Shown here piece after piece: positions 47,667 to 58,395 of a stretch of DNA of 64,000 bases. How positions within the stretch are numbered: the first letter of the stretch is position 1; each line of letters opens with the position of its first letter. Source of the stretch: Torreya grandis (lineage: Eukaryota > Streptophyta > Pinopsida > Cupressales > Taxaceae); contig JARHVA010000666.1 in the NCBI GenBank assembly GCA_037957365.1, positions 807,501-871,500 of the forward strand, given 5' to 3'. The notes beneath the pieces are model-generated. The model did no database searches and had not been told where the DNA came from. It saw only the letters and a program-made list of their open reading frames with translations. The position numbers and the translations under genes are program-made.

Positions 47667-49294
47667 GTGTATCAGTATTATAGTCACTTCTCAAGTCCAT
47701 CCATTTCCACCTTCAAAAAAACAAGTTTGGGCTATGGGAGGTATATGTTGGAGCTTGATACTCTAAGAGGATGTGGTCATGAGGTTCCTACGAATCTTAT
47801 TCATAAGGTGAGAGATGCATTAGAGTTGGTCAAAAGAGAGAGGGTGCCTATTCAGAGATCCAATTGGAAAAGGCTCACAAGTGAGATGCTTGATGTGAGT
47901 GGCCTAGTTTCTACCTTAGAGGATAGGCTAGGAGTTAATGAAAGGCAACCTCACCAAACCTATCATCTTTCATATCCACTTCCCCAAGTTTCCTATCAAC
48001 CATATTTTATCCCTACTCATGATCCCAATCAAGGATATCAAAGTCATCCTTCTCCCAACTAGTTGGAAGAGAGAGTTGAAAGGAGAAACCTTGTTTTTGA
48101 AGCTAATCTTGATAGGCAAATTGAGTTGGCTAATATGCATATGCAACAGTCCATGTTGGTAGAAAAGGAAGTGGACTTCAAGTCTTAATTACCCTATCAC
48201 ATTGCATCCCCACCACCTCAAAAAGATACTTCTAATCCTAACATTCTAAGTTGGAATAAGATAGTGGAGTCATGGGGAAAGAAAGAAGATAGAAGTCATG
48301 TTAAAGAGAGTGAAGTTGAGGATGAAGTTGATCATTTGTAAGTCCCTCCCACCTTTCCTCAAGCTTTTTATGTTCCATGTCAGCCCTCATGCATTCCTTT
48401 TCCTCATGATGATTCCAATGAACTTCAAGAAAGACTTTTCCAAGAGAACCTAGCTAAGCAAATTAAAGAGTTAGAGTCAAAGATGAGATTTTTGAGTCAA
48501 GGTGTGATGGAAGGTTTAGACCCAAAAGAAGATCCTATGCCTAAACACACCCCATCTAACCTCCCTCAAGAGAATGATCAATTTGAATCAGATGTGAATG
48601 AAGTGATTATCAAGTGGAAGGAAGACAATCAAGTTATTTTAGCCCAAGGTCTGTCTCCCCTTCCTCAAGAGCATTCAAAAGAATCTTATACATTTCATTC
48701 CCAATCTAATTATGAGTTCTATGTGCCACCTCCACCAACTAGTTCATCATGTCCTCACCCCATCACCCTTTACCTGATGGACATATGGTATGGGAACCTA
48801 AAGAGGATTAGTTGGTTGACAAAAAAATAGAACTCTTGTTTGAAGAAAGTTTAGTTCCTTGGCAGCCTCATTAGACTAAGTCACATGACTTCAAAATGCC
48901 TAGTCTTGGAATCATAAAGAAGGAGATGAAAGATCTTGCATCCCTTGAGAATAAAAATTATATTATGATATTTGAGACACATTTTGAAATCCCTCAAGAT
49001 ATCCTAAGAGTTGAAGAAGAGGTGAGCCCTTGTGTTGAGTCTTCTTATTTGGTTGATAGTGAAGAATGTTTTTCTTGTGTTAAAGAGGAAATATTGGATG
49101 AAGTCTTTTTGGATTCTAAGGAAGAGGATGAAGGATATTATCTTGTTTTTCCCCTTCATGATTTGGATCAAAAAGAGGATGAAGACTTGTGGCAAAATTT
49201 TGAAAACATTTGCAACGAGTTTGAGTCTCTCAAGGGGTCTACTACTTCTTTAAAGCTGATTATAAGTGATGATGAGCAAGATGACATTATTTAA
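47667..49294 (+). pseudogene. Element 3 decayed ORF (about 540 codons)
   Basis: The frame opening at 47667 runs through three stops to about 48830, then shifts by two bases and continues at 48896-49294. Parts in order: a helical, charged N-terminal part (IHKVRDALELVKRERVPIQR), a Tyr/Pro/Gln-rich segment (LPQVSYQPYFIPTHDPNQGY) and a coiled-coil-like stretch (FEANLDRQIELANMHMQQ). After these come a second helical stretch near 48440-48490 (ENLAKQIKELESKM), a Pro-rich part (PPPPTSSSCP) and a strongly acidic end (KEEDEGYYLVFPLHDLDQKE...). No Retrotrans_gag domain, zinc knuckle, protease or polymerase recognised. Composition and order parallel element 5, so I infer a homologous structural protein of unknown function. 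Confidence 0.55.
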
Positions 49295-52200
49295 TATGTC
49301 ATAGATGAGAAAGAATAAGTTATTAATTAACCTTTGGATGAATTTTTTGAGGTCATTGGAGCAGGTATACTCCTCTTCAAGGAGGCTATGAGCTAATCAC
49401 AAATGGAGAGGGCAGCTTTAGCACTCAAGTAAGTATGCAAAGGAAAAACAACCTTTCAAATATGTCCTTTCAATAAGCATATAAATTTCATGATGACATG
49501 TTTGAGGTCACCAAGATGGGATATCATCCTCTTAACTAGTTGGGAGAAACACATCATCTCTTGAAGGATGGAACAAGCTCCTATTTGCCTTAATCCTCTA
49601 AGGAACAAGAAGTTAATCATCTTGAAGTCATGCCTACTAAGGAGATACAAGTTGACCATGAAATGAAGAGTAAGAAAAATTAAAACGTATGTGAACATAT
49701 TCAAGAGGAGTATATCTAAATTGGAGACCTATTTATGGATGATCTACTTGAGATTAGATCAAGTGAAGTGCTAAGGAATAGGTTTGATCCACAAAGCATT
49801 CAATCCAAGGAGAAACATGCCTGGCACTATGTTTCATCTCACCATGAAGATGATTCAAGGAGTTTTATTTTTGATCATGGAAATGAGGTATGATTAGTCT
49901 ATAGTTGTGCATAATATTTTTTTTTAGTTTCCCCTAAGTGCCTTGAGCACATGTGTGTGTGTCTTATTAATTTATTGCCTTGTTTTGTGTGTGTCCTTCA
50001 CTTTATGTGGTTGAGGTAATTAGTGGTCTTGTATTGATGGTCAATGGTCAAAGGTTTATTTATTTTTCTCAAACTTCAGATGAATTCTAATCCCAATGGA
50101 CTAATAAGGCTACTGGTCTAGTTAGTATAGCAGACATACTACCCCTATGAGTCATCAATTTATTGACCAAATTTGACTTTTAGGTCAAATTGGGTCACCC
50201 ATAGGTAAAAACCTAACTTTTAAGTGTTTTAGTGGGTTTAATATTTTTTTCATAAGGTATAGGATATGTTATTCAATGTTATATTAGCCTTGGTCACATA
50301 TTTTATTAGCCAACATGTCTTTTTGAGTCATTTTAGGGGTCAAAATTGAGCATTTAATGAGTTGTACATGTTTATTAGGAAATTTGAAGGTTAAAAACCA
50401 TGATATCACATCCCATGTGTCCTTATAGGTCTTAATAAACTGACATAACTGAAAAGTGGCATGTCCATTAGAATAAAAAGTAGTTTTCTTGAGGAAAAAG
50501 GTGAGTTTGGCACATGTATGGCTCATGGGGAAGTGTGCCACATGAGAAAGGATCATGGTGTGTATCTTCAGCTTCCCCAAGCTTATTTACATGTTTTTTT
50601 GCTTTTGAAGTGCCATTTTTAGCTCATAATCATTCTACTACTTTTCTACCCTTCTTGGCATGCAGAAGTGATCTTCAAGTTATTGCTCAGTACAGACAGT
50701 TGAAGAAGTTTAAAGTCAAATGATTCTAGTAGGTTTTATTACACTTAGATACCTTAATTTAAATATAATTACTTTGAATAATGGTGGAATGTGATTCATG
50801 AACCATCCTCATAAAGTTGATTGTATTTTTTTGCCTATTATTTCATACATCCTATTAGTTTTGCCTTGGTTTGAGAAATTACATATGAACCAGCTATTGA
50901 GTTTGAATTTAAATAAATTTTGACCTCTTCCTAAAATTATTTTGATTCTTTTTTTCATGTTTCAAGTTGATTTGATGAGCTAATCACTTCAGGGTTGCAA
51001 ATTGGTCTCATATGGGATGATAGACAGGCTTTCACCATTTTCTAGTTTGTCATGCTTTATTAATGGATCCAAGGTATTGTGATGGTTTAATTTAAATGAT
51101 TATAAAATTATCTTTATTACCTTCCTTCATGTTTTATATCACTACATCATGCTTAGAACAACTTGCAATCCCATGTCATATTCAGTCAAATTCTTTCTCA
51201 TTCCCACTTACAGATATGTTGAATCACGTGTGAAGAGCCTATTTAGTATGTTCATGGAGCTGTATTAGAGGTTTCAAAAGGTTTTAATTTGTCTATAATT
51301 AGGATAAAATATTTCAAACCCTCCAAAGAGTGTGAAAGAGGACTGTGAGTCAGATTGAACACTTTCATACAGTCAACCATTGACACATACACCTACAGGT
51401 GCTCTCATGGAGATTTTTCTTGATGAAAGGCATATTTTGAGCCAATCAAGTTTTGATTGAGAAAGTATTACATTTGAAAGTTTGAGATGAGTATACAACT
51501 CATAAAGGGTCAAAATAATATGCACTACCCATACTCACTTTGCTGCATGTATATGGAATATGTACCTATAGGGGTATTGGCAGAGATTTAGAATCATCTG
51601 TACGAAGAATATGACATTGGTTGAATATTTGGTGACCTAGAATGTTATGTAGAGAATTACAAGCATGTTTTAGGTGTTAATTGGTAAATGAAAGTTGAAA
51701 ACCATGCTCAAATATCTAAATGACTGTTTCAAGTCCATTTTCCCTAAAATGGCAAAACAATGATCCTTGGGGTTTTGTTGATACCTCATAACAAGGTTGC
51801 ATAGACCTTTTATACATCTTGATGACCATAGCTTGTATCCCCCATATAGTAAAATTACCTTATAGAGTTTGAGGGGAGGATGAACAATAGAGATTGGTTT
51901 TTGGGAACTCCAAAGTTGTCAATTTATAACTGATTATAGCGAGTGTTATCTACAGGCCTAAGTTCAAAAGGAGACCTCTTACTTTCCTAAATTGAAAACC
52001 AGACCTTGCTAACATATTGGAATAGTCAATGTTCCAAGTGATAATTTATAACATAGGTATATCATTAAAGAATGTGAATTTCTATGTTTTACGGTCTTAT
52101 GCATACCTACAGGTCTCTAATTCATACAAACATGACCCTATAGGTTGGTTGTAGGGTCACCTTGAGAAATAGGCTTGATAACTTTAGAAATGGACTCCTT

Positions 52201-54088
52201 TCCAAGTATGAATAGTGATTTTAGGTATAATATAGGGTTGATATATTCAAGATAAGGTTGTTTTCATCATTTTCAAGGCCTAGAACAAACCACCTATAGG
52301 TCAATGTTAGAAAAGGAAACACAATCAAGATTTTGTGTAAGCAGTCTTGACCAGTTAGATAAAAAGGACACCACTTGAAGAATTTAGAAAGGGTAAAAAA
52401 AATAATAGGCACATAAAAGGGACTGGGAAGAAGTTTGTAGATGATTTTATCAAGCTAAAACACTCATGAAACCTTTATACATCACCCCAAAGCAAAAAAT
52501 CTTAGTAAGTCAGGGTTTTCACAGTCAAGGTAGAGATGGCTCAATTTGGTGAGTTCCAAGTGTGTATGAAGAGTGAAGGGGTGAAAAAAACCTATGATAA
52601 CCTCCATTATTATATTATTACTTCCATAAGCTCCTAAAAATGAAAAATAAGCTTACATAGACTTTTTTAAAGTCTTATGGACACCTACAGTCGAGCAAGC
52701 AAATAATGAGTAGGTTTGGGCTCCAAGTGATGGAGAAGGACTAGGCAAAGGCTATAATGAAAGTTGATTAAAATATATTTATAAGGGGTATAAATAATCT
52801 CATTAACCTATTTCAATGAATTAGAGCATAAGGAACCCTAAATCAAGCAAAACACAGTCCACTCTTGAAAAATCCTGCACACAATGCTCAAATACATAGT
52901 CTATTTTAGGTTTTAGGAAAGTTAGAGAACCAAATGACCTAGTAGAGGTCTGAAATTTTGTGTAAAGGGTATTAATAAATTTAAAAATCATATATAATAT
53001 CCATATTTGTCTATGGAAATAGGGGAGTGCCCTCTATTTTGTCTCAGATAGAGGGCACTCCCTTATGAGCAAATGTAGCAGGGTTTGAAGGATAAGGTAA
53101 AAGTATGAAGCCAGGAGCCATGGTACATTTTAAAAGGGTTTTAAAAGTTTATTTACATATAAAAAAATATGAATATTACCTCACAAAGGAATGGAGCTCA
53201 ACATAATAGCCCAAACTACAAGGATTGCAGTCATGCATGATAGGCATTTTTAGGCCTAGAGACCAAACAGAAGATCACTTTCACTTGAAAACTTGGAAGA
53301 TAATTATAATCCATTTGGATATGATAATGAGAGAATTAAATATATTTTCAAGCTAGTGAAAGGTAAATAATCCCAACAGGAAGGTCTAAAACATCAAAAG
53401 TTGTCGATAGGCTACAAGACCAACAGTAAGCCTAATGTCCAATTAGGAGACCAATTTCACTTTCATCTTGAAATGAGAATTTAAGCCCATAAATTCATGT
53501 ATATGGGGTGAATAAAGATATTTTAAATCTATTTATATGTAGATAAAACACAAAGAAAGCCATTTTTGGCTCAGAACTAACTCAGACCTGCAGGAAAAGA
53601 GGAAAATAAGCTTGATAGGAGATGGTCAAGTACTCATATCTTTGATGAGGCATTGTATGGAGGCCAGAGGAGTTTTGGAAAGTTATTATGGGTCATAAAA
53701 ACAAAATTATTATAATTTTTATGCAATTAAAATGTCATAACTTTATGAACGAACCTTAAGAGGTCAAACAGGCCTAAAACCCTTCAAAACCCTTGTAAGT
53801 GACCAGTTTGTGAAAATGGAGTTGGATATGAATTATAATGGAATAATTTGACCAGGAAACATATTTTAAGTTGTATAGGACTCACTAAATATACCCCACA
53901 TTATTTTTTTCTGTACATACTTGTATGGATAGGGTACAAAATAGGGATTTCTTGATAATTTTGTGCATTTTGTAGGCTAAAAGAGGAGTCTAAAGATGAA
54001 ATAAAGTTTGGAGGGAAGATTTAAACTTTTTATAACTCCCTATGGTCATTTAATTATAATTAAAAAAATACTAAGGGTCCAAAATAGG
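49295..54088 (+). other. Element 3 3' noncoding region
   Basis: About 4.8 kb without a credible gene. From 51390 to 53600 the near-palindrome ACCTAYAGG or a close variant recurs at 51391, 51564, 51949, 52105, 52136, 52291, 52683 and 53586. Two of these share an extended context (GTCTTATGSAYACCTACAG). A 31-bp partial inverted similarity lies at about 53014-53065 ('gggagtgccctctattttgtctcagatagagggcactccc', a 14-bp stem). The bases just before 54089 (aagggtccaaaatagg) are a weak polypurine tract. Confidence 0.5.
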
Positions 54089-55318
54089 TTATTCATCTTA
54101 GCCAGTCAAAATTGGCCTAGTGGACAAGCTAGTGAGAAGGGTCGAGATCTTCAAGTGAAGTGATTTTAAGGTGTCCTTGATGATTATAATGAATAATAAG
54201 GTATTTAAAGGTGTCATAAACACTCTCCAATGTATTTTCATGGAAAAATTATTCCTTTTTTGAGGCCAAGTGTATAGGGTGTATGAAGGAGGAGTTTTTT
54301 TGGACTATAGAGGACGATAACTCATTTTAGGAAGGTTCCAAAAACCAATGCATGGAGAGGAATTTTTGATAGACATACCTTTCTTTAAAATCATTATACA
54401 TGTCCCTAATTAGTTATGGGATGTTTAAATAGGTCCAAATCATGAAAGTAGTCTTCTATGCCTGAATGAGGAGTTTTATGCCACTTTGCAAGAGTTTGAT
54501 GACTTGGATGAACACTTGGACTTCCTAACATTGCATGGTTCATCCCATATACTCTTCTCATGCACAAATAAATGATTCTCTCAACTTTACAAGTGTCCTT
54601 GTGACCCTTGGACTTCCCTCTTCTCCTCTCTCTATCAAGTTCTATAAGAACTAGCCATTTTGGCCATTGTAATCTATGCTCCTTTTGATTATGGCAAAGC
54701 CCTGCTCATTTTAATACCATTTGATCAATAAATTAATTATTTTTACCTTTTCATGACTGTTTATAAGTATGTTTTACTTGGATGATGAATTTTTTTTAGT
54801 GAAGACTATGGATTCCTTAGCATGTCATCTTATTCTTTCACCCTATTTACAGTTGGAAAGCTTCTTCTTGTAGGGCATGCGAAGTGTTTTAAGAAATTTA
54901 AAATATTTATTGAGTTATTATTCTCATTAGTTCCATTCAAATCCTCTTGTCTAGTCCTCCTAGCTTTGCACATTCATCCATAACCTCACAATGCAACATT
55001 GATGTGAGAAGATGAAGATTGGAGAAGTGTATATTCAATTTGTCTCTTGATTTCATGTGTAACATGCTGCTGGTTAGAAGTCATCATTTATTTTGGTGTA
55101 TCACCTCCCTTAGGTTAGTTTTCTTTTAGTTATCTCTCTCCCTTTTTACCCCCAAATTTAAGTGTAGTTGTGATCCAAAGTGGTACATCAATGGAGTTAA
55201 CCCTATCTAGAGATTCGCCTCATTTTAAAGCTACCCACAAGCCTAGAGGTGCTTCCATTGTGCCACTTAGATGAGGAGAGATTTTCCATCTCCTAAAAGG
55301 GTGAAAATTCAAGTGACA
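54089..55318 (+). repeat. Element 3 3' LTR
   Basis: Begins TTATTCATCTTAGCCAGTC (TG to TT relative to the partner) and ends TTCAAGTGACA. Confidence 0.85.
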
Positions 55319-55570
55319 ACAATAACATCTACATGGGTGGGGTCGAGTACGACCACTAGGTGGAGTATCTCAAGTGTTTGTCTTTGAAAGCCTACTCATA
55401 TGATGAGTGAGTGTATTAGTAAGCACACTATGTGCATGCAAAGTATCTATCTCCACAACCTCCTTCACCACAAAGGAAATCTTTGAAAGAAGTGGCTTTT
55501 GGGTAGGGATCCTTGCAAGATGATTATATGCATGATGTGCACCTGATCAATCCCGCATGGATCCTTTACC
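55319..55570 (-). pseudogene. In-frame continuation of the 213-codon fossil ORF
   Basis: Past the stop at 55571-55573 the same minus-strand frame continues for about 80 codons to the edge of element 3, interrupted only by TGA codons (three). The readable parts are SGAHHAYNHLARIPTQKPLL, SKISFVVKEVVEID, HSVLTNTLTHHMSRLSKTNT and DTPPSGRTRPHPCRC. All stops can come from CGA by a single C-to-T change, so this was probably coding. The natural exon end is not clear. Confidence 0.5.
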
Positions 55571-56212
55571 TCAGCCCTGAAACTCACCATAGTCAAAATA
55601 GTTTGAAATTCCATTGAGGACAAACTCACAATAAAGTTTCCTTAAAAAGTACAAACAGAACTCATGGTTATTATAAGGTGGATAGTCAAACTCTATCCAC
55701 CATCGCTCCCAAAAATTAGCTTTAATCAAATTATATTGGCATTGATGGATTGGGAAATGTTTGGTCATTATGGGAAATGGTGCATTGGTGGTTGGGTCAA
55801 TAAATAAGGCACAAATTTGTTCTTTTGTTATTTCTTTCTTCTTCACCTCATATGCTAACAATTTTTCAACATAGTAAGCCCTACATCTATCCCTATATGA
55901 GCTCCATCTATCAATTTGAATCGTTATTAAATCAACTTGACCTAATACTAACTCTAGGGTATTGTCCAAATAGGTGCGATGGGTGTTCATGGAAGTGAGC
56001 TCCCTCATTCTCCTAATTATCTGCTCAATTTCAATTTTGTTCTCTACTATGTGAGCAGCTATATCCTCTTGACAGCTTGGGTGATCTAGTGGAACTATAA
56101 GAGGGTTAGGCGGAGGGTTATGAGAGTTAGGTGGAAGACTAGGCAGGGGGTTAGGCGGAGCATGCCAACCTATTGGAGAAAAATTATAAATCAAACTATG
56201 CAAAACATTCAC
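55571..56212 (-). CDS. 213-codon open frame of unknown family (fossil gene, 5' part)
   Basis: Longest uninterrupted frame in the window. Residues 18-45 are Pro-rich (GWHAPPNPLPSLPPN...). Residues 46-110 are charged and probably helical (AAHIVENKIEIEQIIRRMRE, then LGQVDLITIQIDRWSSYRDR). Residues 115-150 are Lys/Glu-rich (LLAYEVKKKEITKEQICALF). Residues 165-205 are aromatic (FWERWWIEFDYPPYNNHEF, FLRKLYCEFVLNG). The annotated Met lies in a likely intron: an acceptor (CCAATAG) precedes 56169 and a donor (AGAAGAG/GTAATT) follows 56251, so the true start was probably upstream. No signal peptide, zinc finger or catalytic signature. I do not recognise the family; it may be a transposon-encoded accessory protein. 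Not likely to be functional, given the damage downstream. Confidence 0.55.
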   Translation of the reverse strand: MNVLHSLIYNFSPIGWHAPPNPLPSLPPNSHNPPPNPLIVPLDHPSCQEDIAAHIVENKIEIEQIIRRMRELTSMNTHRTYLDNTLELVLGQVDLITIQIDRWSSYRDRCRAYYVEKLLAYEVKKKEITKEQICALFIDPTTNAPFPIMTKHFPIHQCQYNLIKANFWERWWIEFDYPPYNNHEFCLYFLRKLYCEFVLNGISNYFDYGEFQG

Positions 56213-56250
56213 AAAAAAATAAAAATAAATAAATAATGTACAAAAATTAC

Positions 56251-56420
56251 CTCTTCTTCATGTTGGCATCATCGATCTTGTGAATGTCAATGCGGGAGAA
56301 AAATCAATAATTTCCACATGATTTAGAGGGGAAAATGTGAGATGGAAGGCAAAATGAAAAGCTAGAGGGTAAAACATGAATACTAAAGAGCAAAATGTGA
56401 ACACAAAAGAGTAAAAGTGA
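56251..56420 (-). pseudogene. Possible first exon and leader of the fossil gene
   Basis: Minus strand. Sequence up to the donor AAGAAGAG/GTAATTTTTG at 56251. I could not find an ATG whose frame joins the 213-codon ORF without a stop, so this is either untranslated leader or damaged coding sequence. Confidence 0.3.
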
Positions 56421-56439
56421 AACATCAATTCGGGTTTTT

Positions 56440-56661
56440 TATTTTAATGTTTAGGTAACACATACACATTACTTTTAATTATAGGAACGCGTACACATTC
56501 CTACAATGCATATGCATTCCTATTGCTAAAGGAATGAGTACATGCTCTTTATATAAAATATGCATACGTGTTATGAAAATAACACATATGTGTTATGTAA
56601 TAATGCATACATTTTGTTGGGTATGTCCACAAAATTATCCCCCAACTCCGTGCACAGACCC
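56440..56661. repeat. Palindromic subterminal repeats and terminal-inverted-repeat-like end
   Basis: A run of short, imperfect palindromes around a GYRTAYRC core: 'gtaacacatacacattac', 'aggaacgcgtacacattcct', 'aatgcatatgcatt', 'tgcatacgtgttatg', 'aacacatatgtgtt'. They are followed by 'atgtccacaaaattatcccccaactccgtgcacagaccc' (56623-56661). The latter recurs in part at 3913-3961. Immediately right of it begins sequence homologous to element 4, which independently marks this as an element edge. Clustered subterminal repeats next to a conserved end are typical of CACTA- or MULE-type DNA transposons. Confidence 0.5.
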
Positions 56662-56665
56662 TATA

Positions 56666-56945
56666 ATTTCACTCAAGTTCATTCCATGTTAAAAACAACA
56701 TGATTGAAAGGGAATGAAAAATTTTTATGCCCCCATCATGATCGTAAGTTTGATTATATAGTTTCACTTAATGTAGAATAAAATGCATGATTGAAAGAAA
56801 ATGAATAATGTTCATACCCATCATGACCATAGATCTGATAAGTGTGACGTGGAATGATAACCATTTTCCATTCAACTATAAATTATGTTGTTGTGTATGT
56901 GTGCATGAACCAACATCATTCCTCATGAATTTGAAAGTGTGTATT
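56666..56945. repeat. Element-4-like fragment (copy of 32180-32460)
   Basis: Shares 'cactcaagttcattccatg', 'atgcccccatcatgatc', 'cccatcatgaccatag', and 'gtgtgcatgaacca' in order with 32180-32460, same orientation. Cut on the left by the fossil unit's edge and on the right by LINE sequence. Confidence 0.75.
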
Positions 56946-56949
56946 CATA

Positions 56950-58395
56950 CTATCCAAGATATTTTTTTACAGGTGATCCCACTCTTGACTATTCTGGGAT
57001 GGGGTGAAAACCAAATTTTGGTTAGCCAATTCTGATCAAGAATCCTTTCGAGAAATCCTTAATGTTGTGCCACGCTCCATGCTTCACAAAATTTTTGTTC
57101 ACTCCACTTGTCCTTGGTGGAAGGACTGGAAGTGGTATGTTGAAATTCCTTTCTGTAATTACACCCCTCGCCTTCGCTATGGATGGCTTACTCCCCACAT
57201 GCATATGGTGGACAAGATCAACTCCCGTTGGAGTCTGCAGTCCTCTGTTAGTACTTGGTGATTCTATTTTCACACTATATGGGGGGTTTTCTTAGAGCCT
57301 AAGCTAGCTTAGTTTGCTTGGTGTACTTTATATTAGAGCTTATCGATTGGTAAAAGGCTTGTTCACTTAGGAGTTTCACTTCCCACTTGCCCCTTCTGTG
57401 GCCACCTAGAAATGCTCCCACATCTTTTCTGGTACTGCTCTATAGCTCAAAGGGTCTAAACTCAGATTCATGACCTCTTCAAGCCTTTTCAACCTGAATT
57501 CTTTCATTGGTAGCATATCCTCTTGGGAGATAAACCTGCCTTGCCTTTTAAATATACCCAAGTTTGGCATACTTATTCTCTTTTGGTTATGGAAAGAAAG
57601 AAATAATGTTGTTTTTAATAATGATTCTTTAGATTGTAATTTTTCTGCTTTGATCAAGTCCTCTATCATTTCCAATGTTCTTTTAAAGATACAAGTTTAG
57701 GTAAACAAAGTTGCCATGGAGCTTGGTCATCTCCAGGACCCTCTCACCTATTGGGGAGATGTTCCCTGTGCCATGGTGCAGGTTTTGCTATCTTTGCCCC
57801 AAAAACACAGACTGGATGACAAAATTGCCTTACTACCTCGAAGTGGACACTGATGTTCTCACAGTGGTACCTCATATCAGCGCATGACCCCTCTTAGGCA
57901 GTAATGAGGGTGGCAACCTTGGCTTTTTTCCCTTGCTAGGTAGGATGGTTGGGATGCTCCTCCTCCTCCTCCTCTGTGCCTGAATACTTGGGGGTACCAC
58001 CTAGAGGTCGATCAAACATGCTAAACAAGTTCCCCAGGCTCTCTCTGGCCATTTCGCCCACTCAGACACAAGAAGAAGAATATGATAAGGACATTACTCA
58101 AGCTTCTAGCTGGGAGCCAATTCTAGATGGTAATGACTTGTCAAGCTTGGGTTGGGGTCTTGATGGTATGGATCCTTCACCTTCTGGCCTTACTCTGGAA
58201 GCTTAATATTTTCTTATATGATGTCATCCTGACTTGTTCCTAGACAGGGCCTAGTTGTTTTTGCTGTTGTTGTTCCCAGTGCCTAGGCTATGCCTAGTTT
58301 GACATTGAGGCGTGCTTCTATACCACCTATTTTTGTGAATTATTTATATATTTATTTTATTAATATTTATATTGATATATTTCATTAAAAAAAAA
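56950..58395 (+). pseudogene. LINE ORF2 3' end (zf-RVT region), 3' UTR and poly(A)
   Basis: Truncated L1-type LINE. One frame around 57280-57470 reads IGKRLVHLGVSLPTCPFCGH, then LPHLFWYCSIAQRVW, the CPxC...HLFxxCxxAxxVW signature of the zf-RVT domain that follows reverse transcriptase in plant LINEs. After a frame change, 57470-57700 reads FGILILFWLWKERNNVVFNN, matching the conserved 'LWxxWKERNxRxF' near the ORF2 C-terminus. The 5' part (57004-57261, PWWKDWKWYVEIPFCNYTP) is probably more ORF2. Sequence then runs through a GTTGTTTTTGCTGTTGTTG-type 3' UTR to an A9 tract at 58387-58395. 5' truncation is usual for LINEs. The reverse transcriptase itself is absent. Confidence 0.8.

Larger units (their letters stand above)
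46128..55318 (+). mobile_element. Element 3: 9.2-kb non-autonomous LTR element
   Basis: Plus-strand element with LTRs at 46128-47370 (1243 bp) and 54089-55318 (1230 bp), ends TGATTCATC...AAGTGACA. The primer-binding block follows the 5' LTR. The coding remnants at 47667-49294 encode a Pro/Tyr-rich, coiled-coil and acidic protein. About 4.8 kb of noncoding DNA with a recurrent ACCTAYAGG motif then leads to the 3' LTR. No pol motif on the plus strand. Flanking 5-mers (caaag and acaat) do not match cleanly, so the target duplication is uncertain. The element separates the 213-codon fossil ORF from its downstream exons. Confidence 0.8.

Noticed and set aside
46128..55323. Target-site duplication for element 3 (caaag against acaat, or acaaa against acaat with a shifted edge)
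   Set aside because: Matches only partly or only by moving the LTR edge off its TG; not secure enough to annotate.
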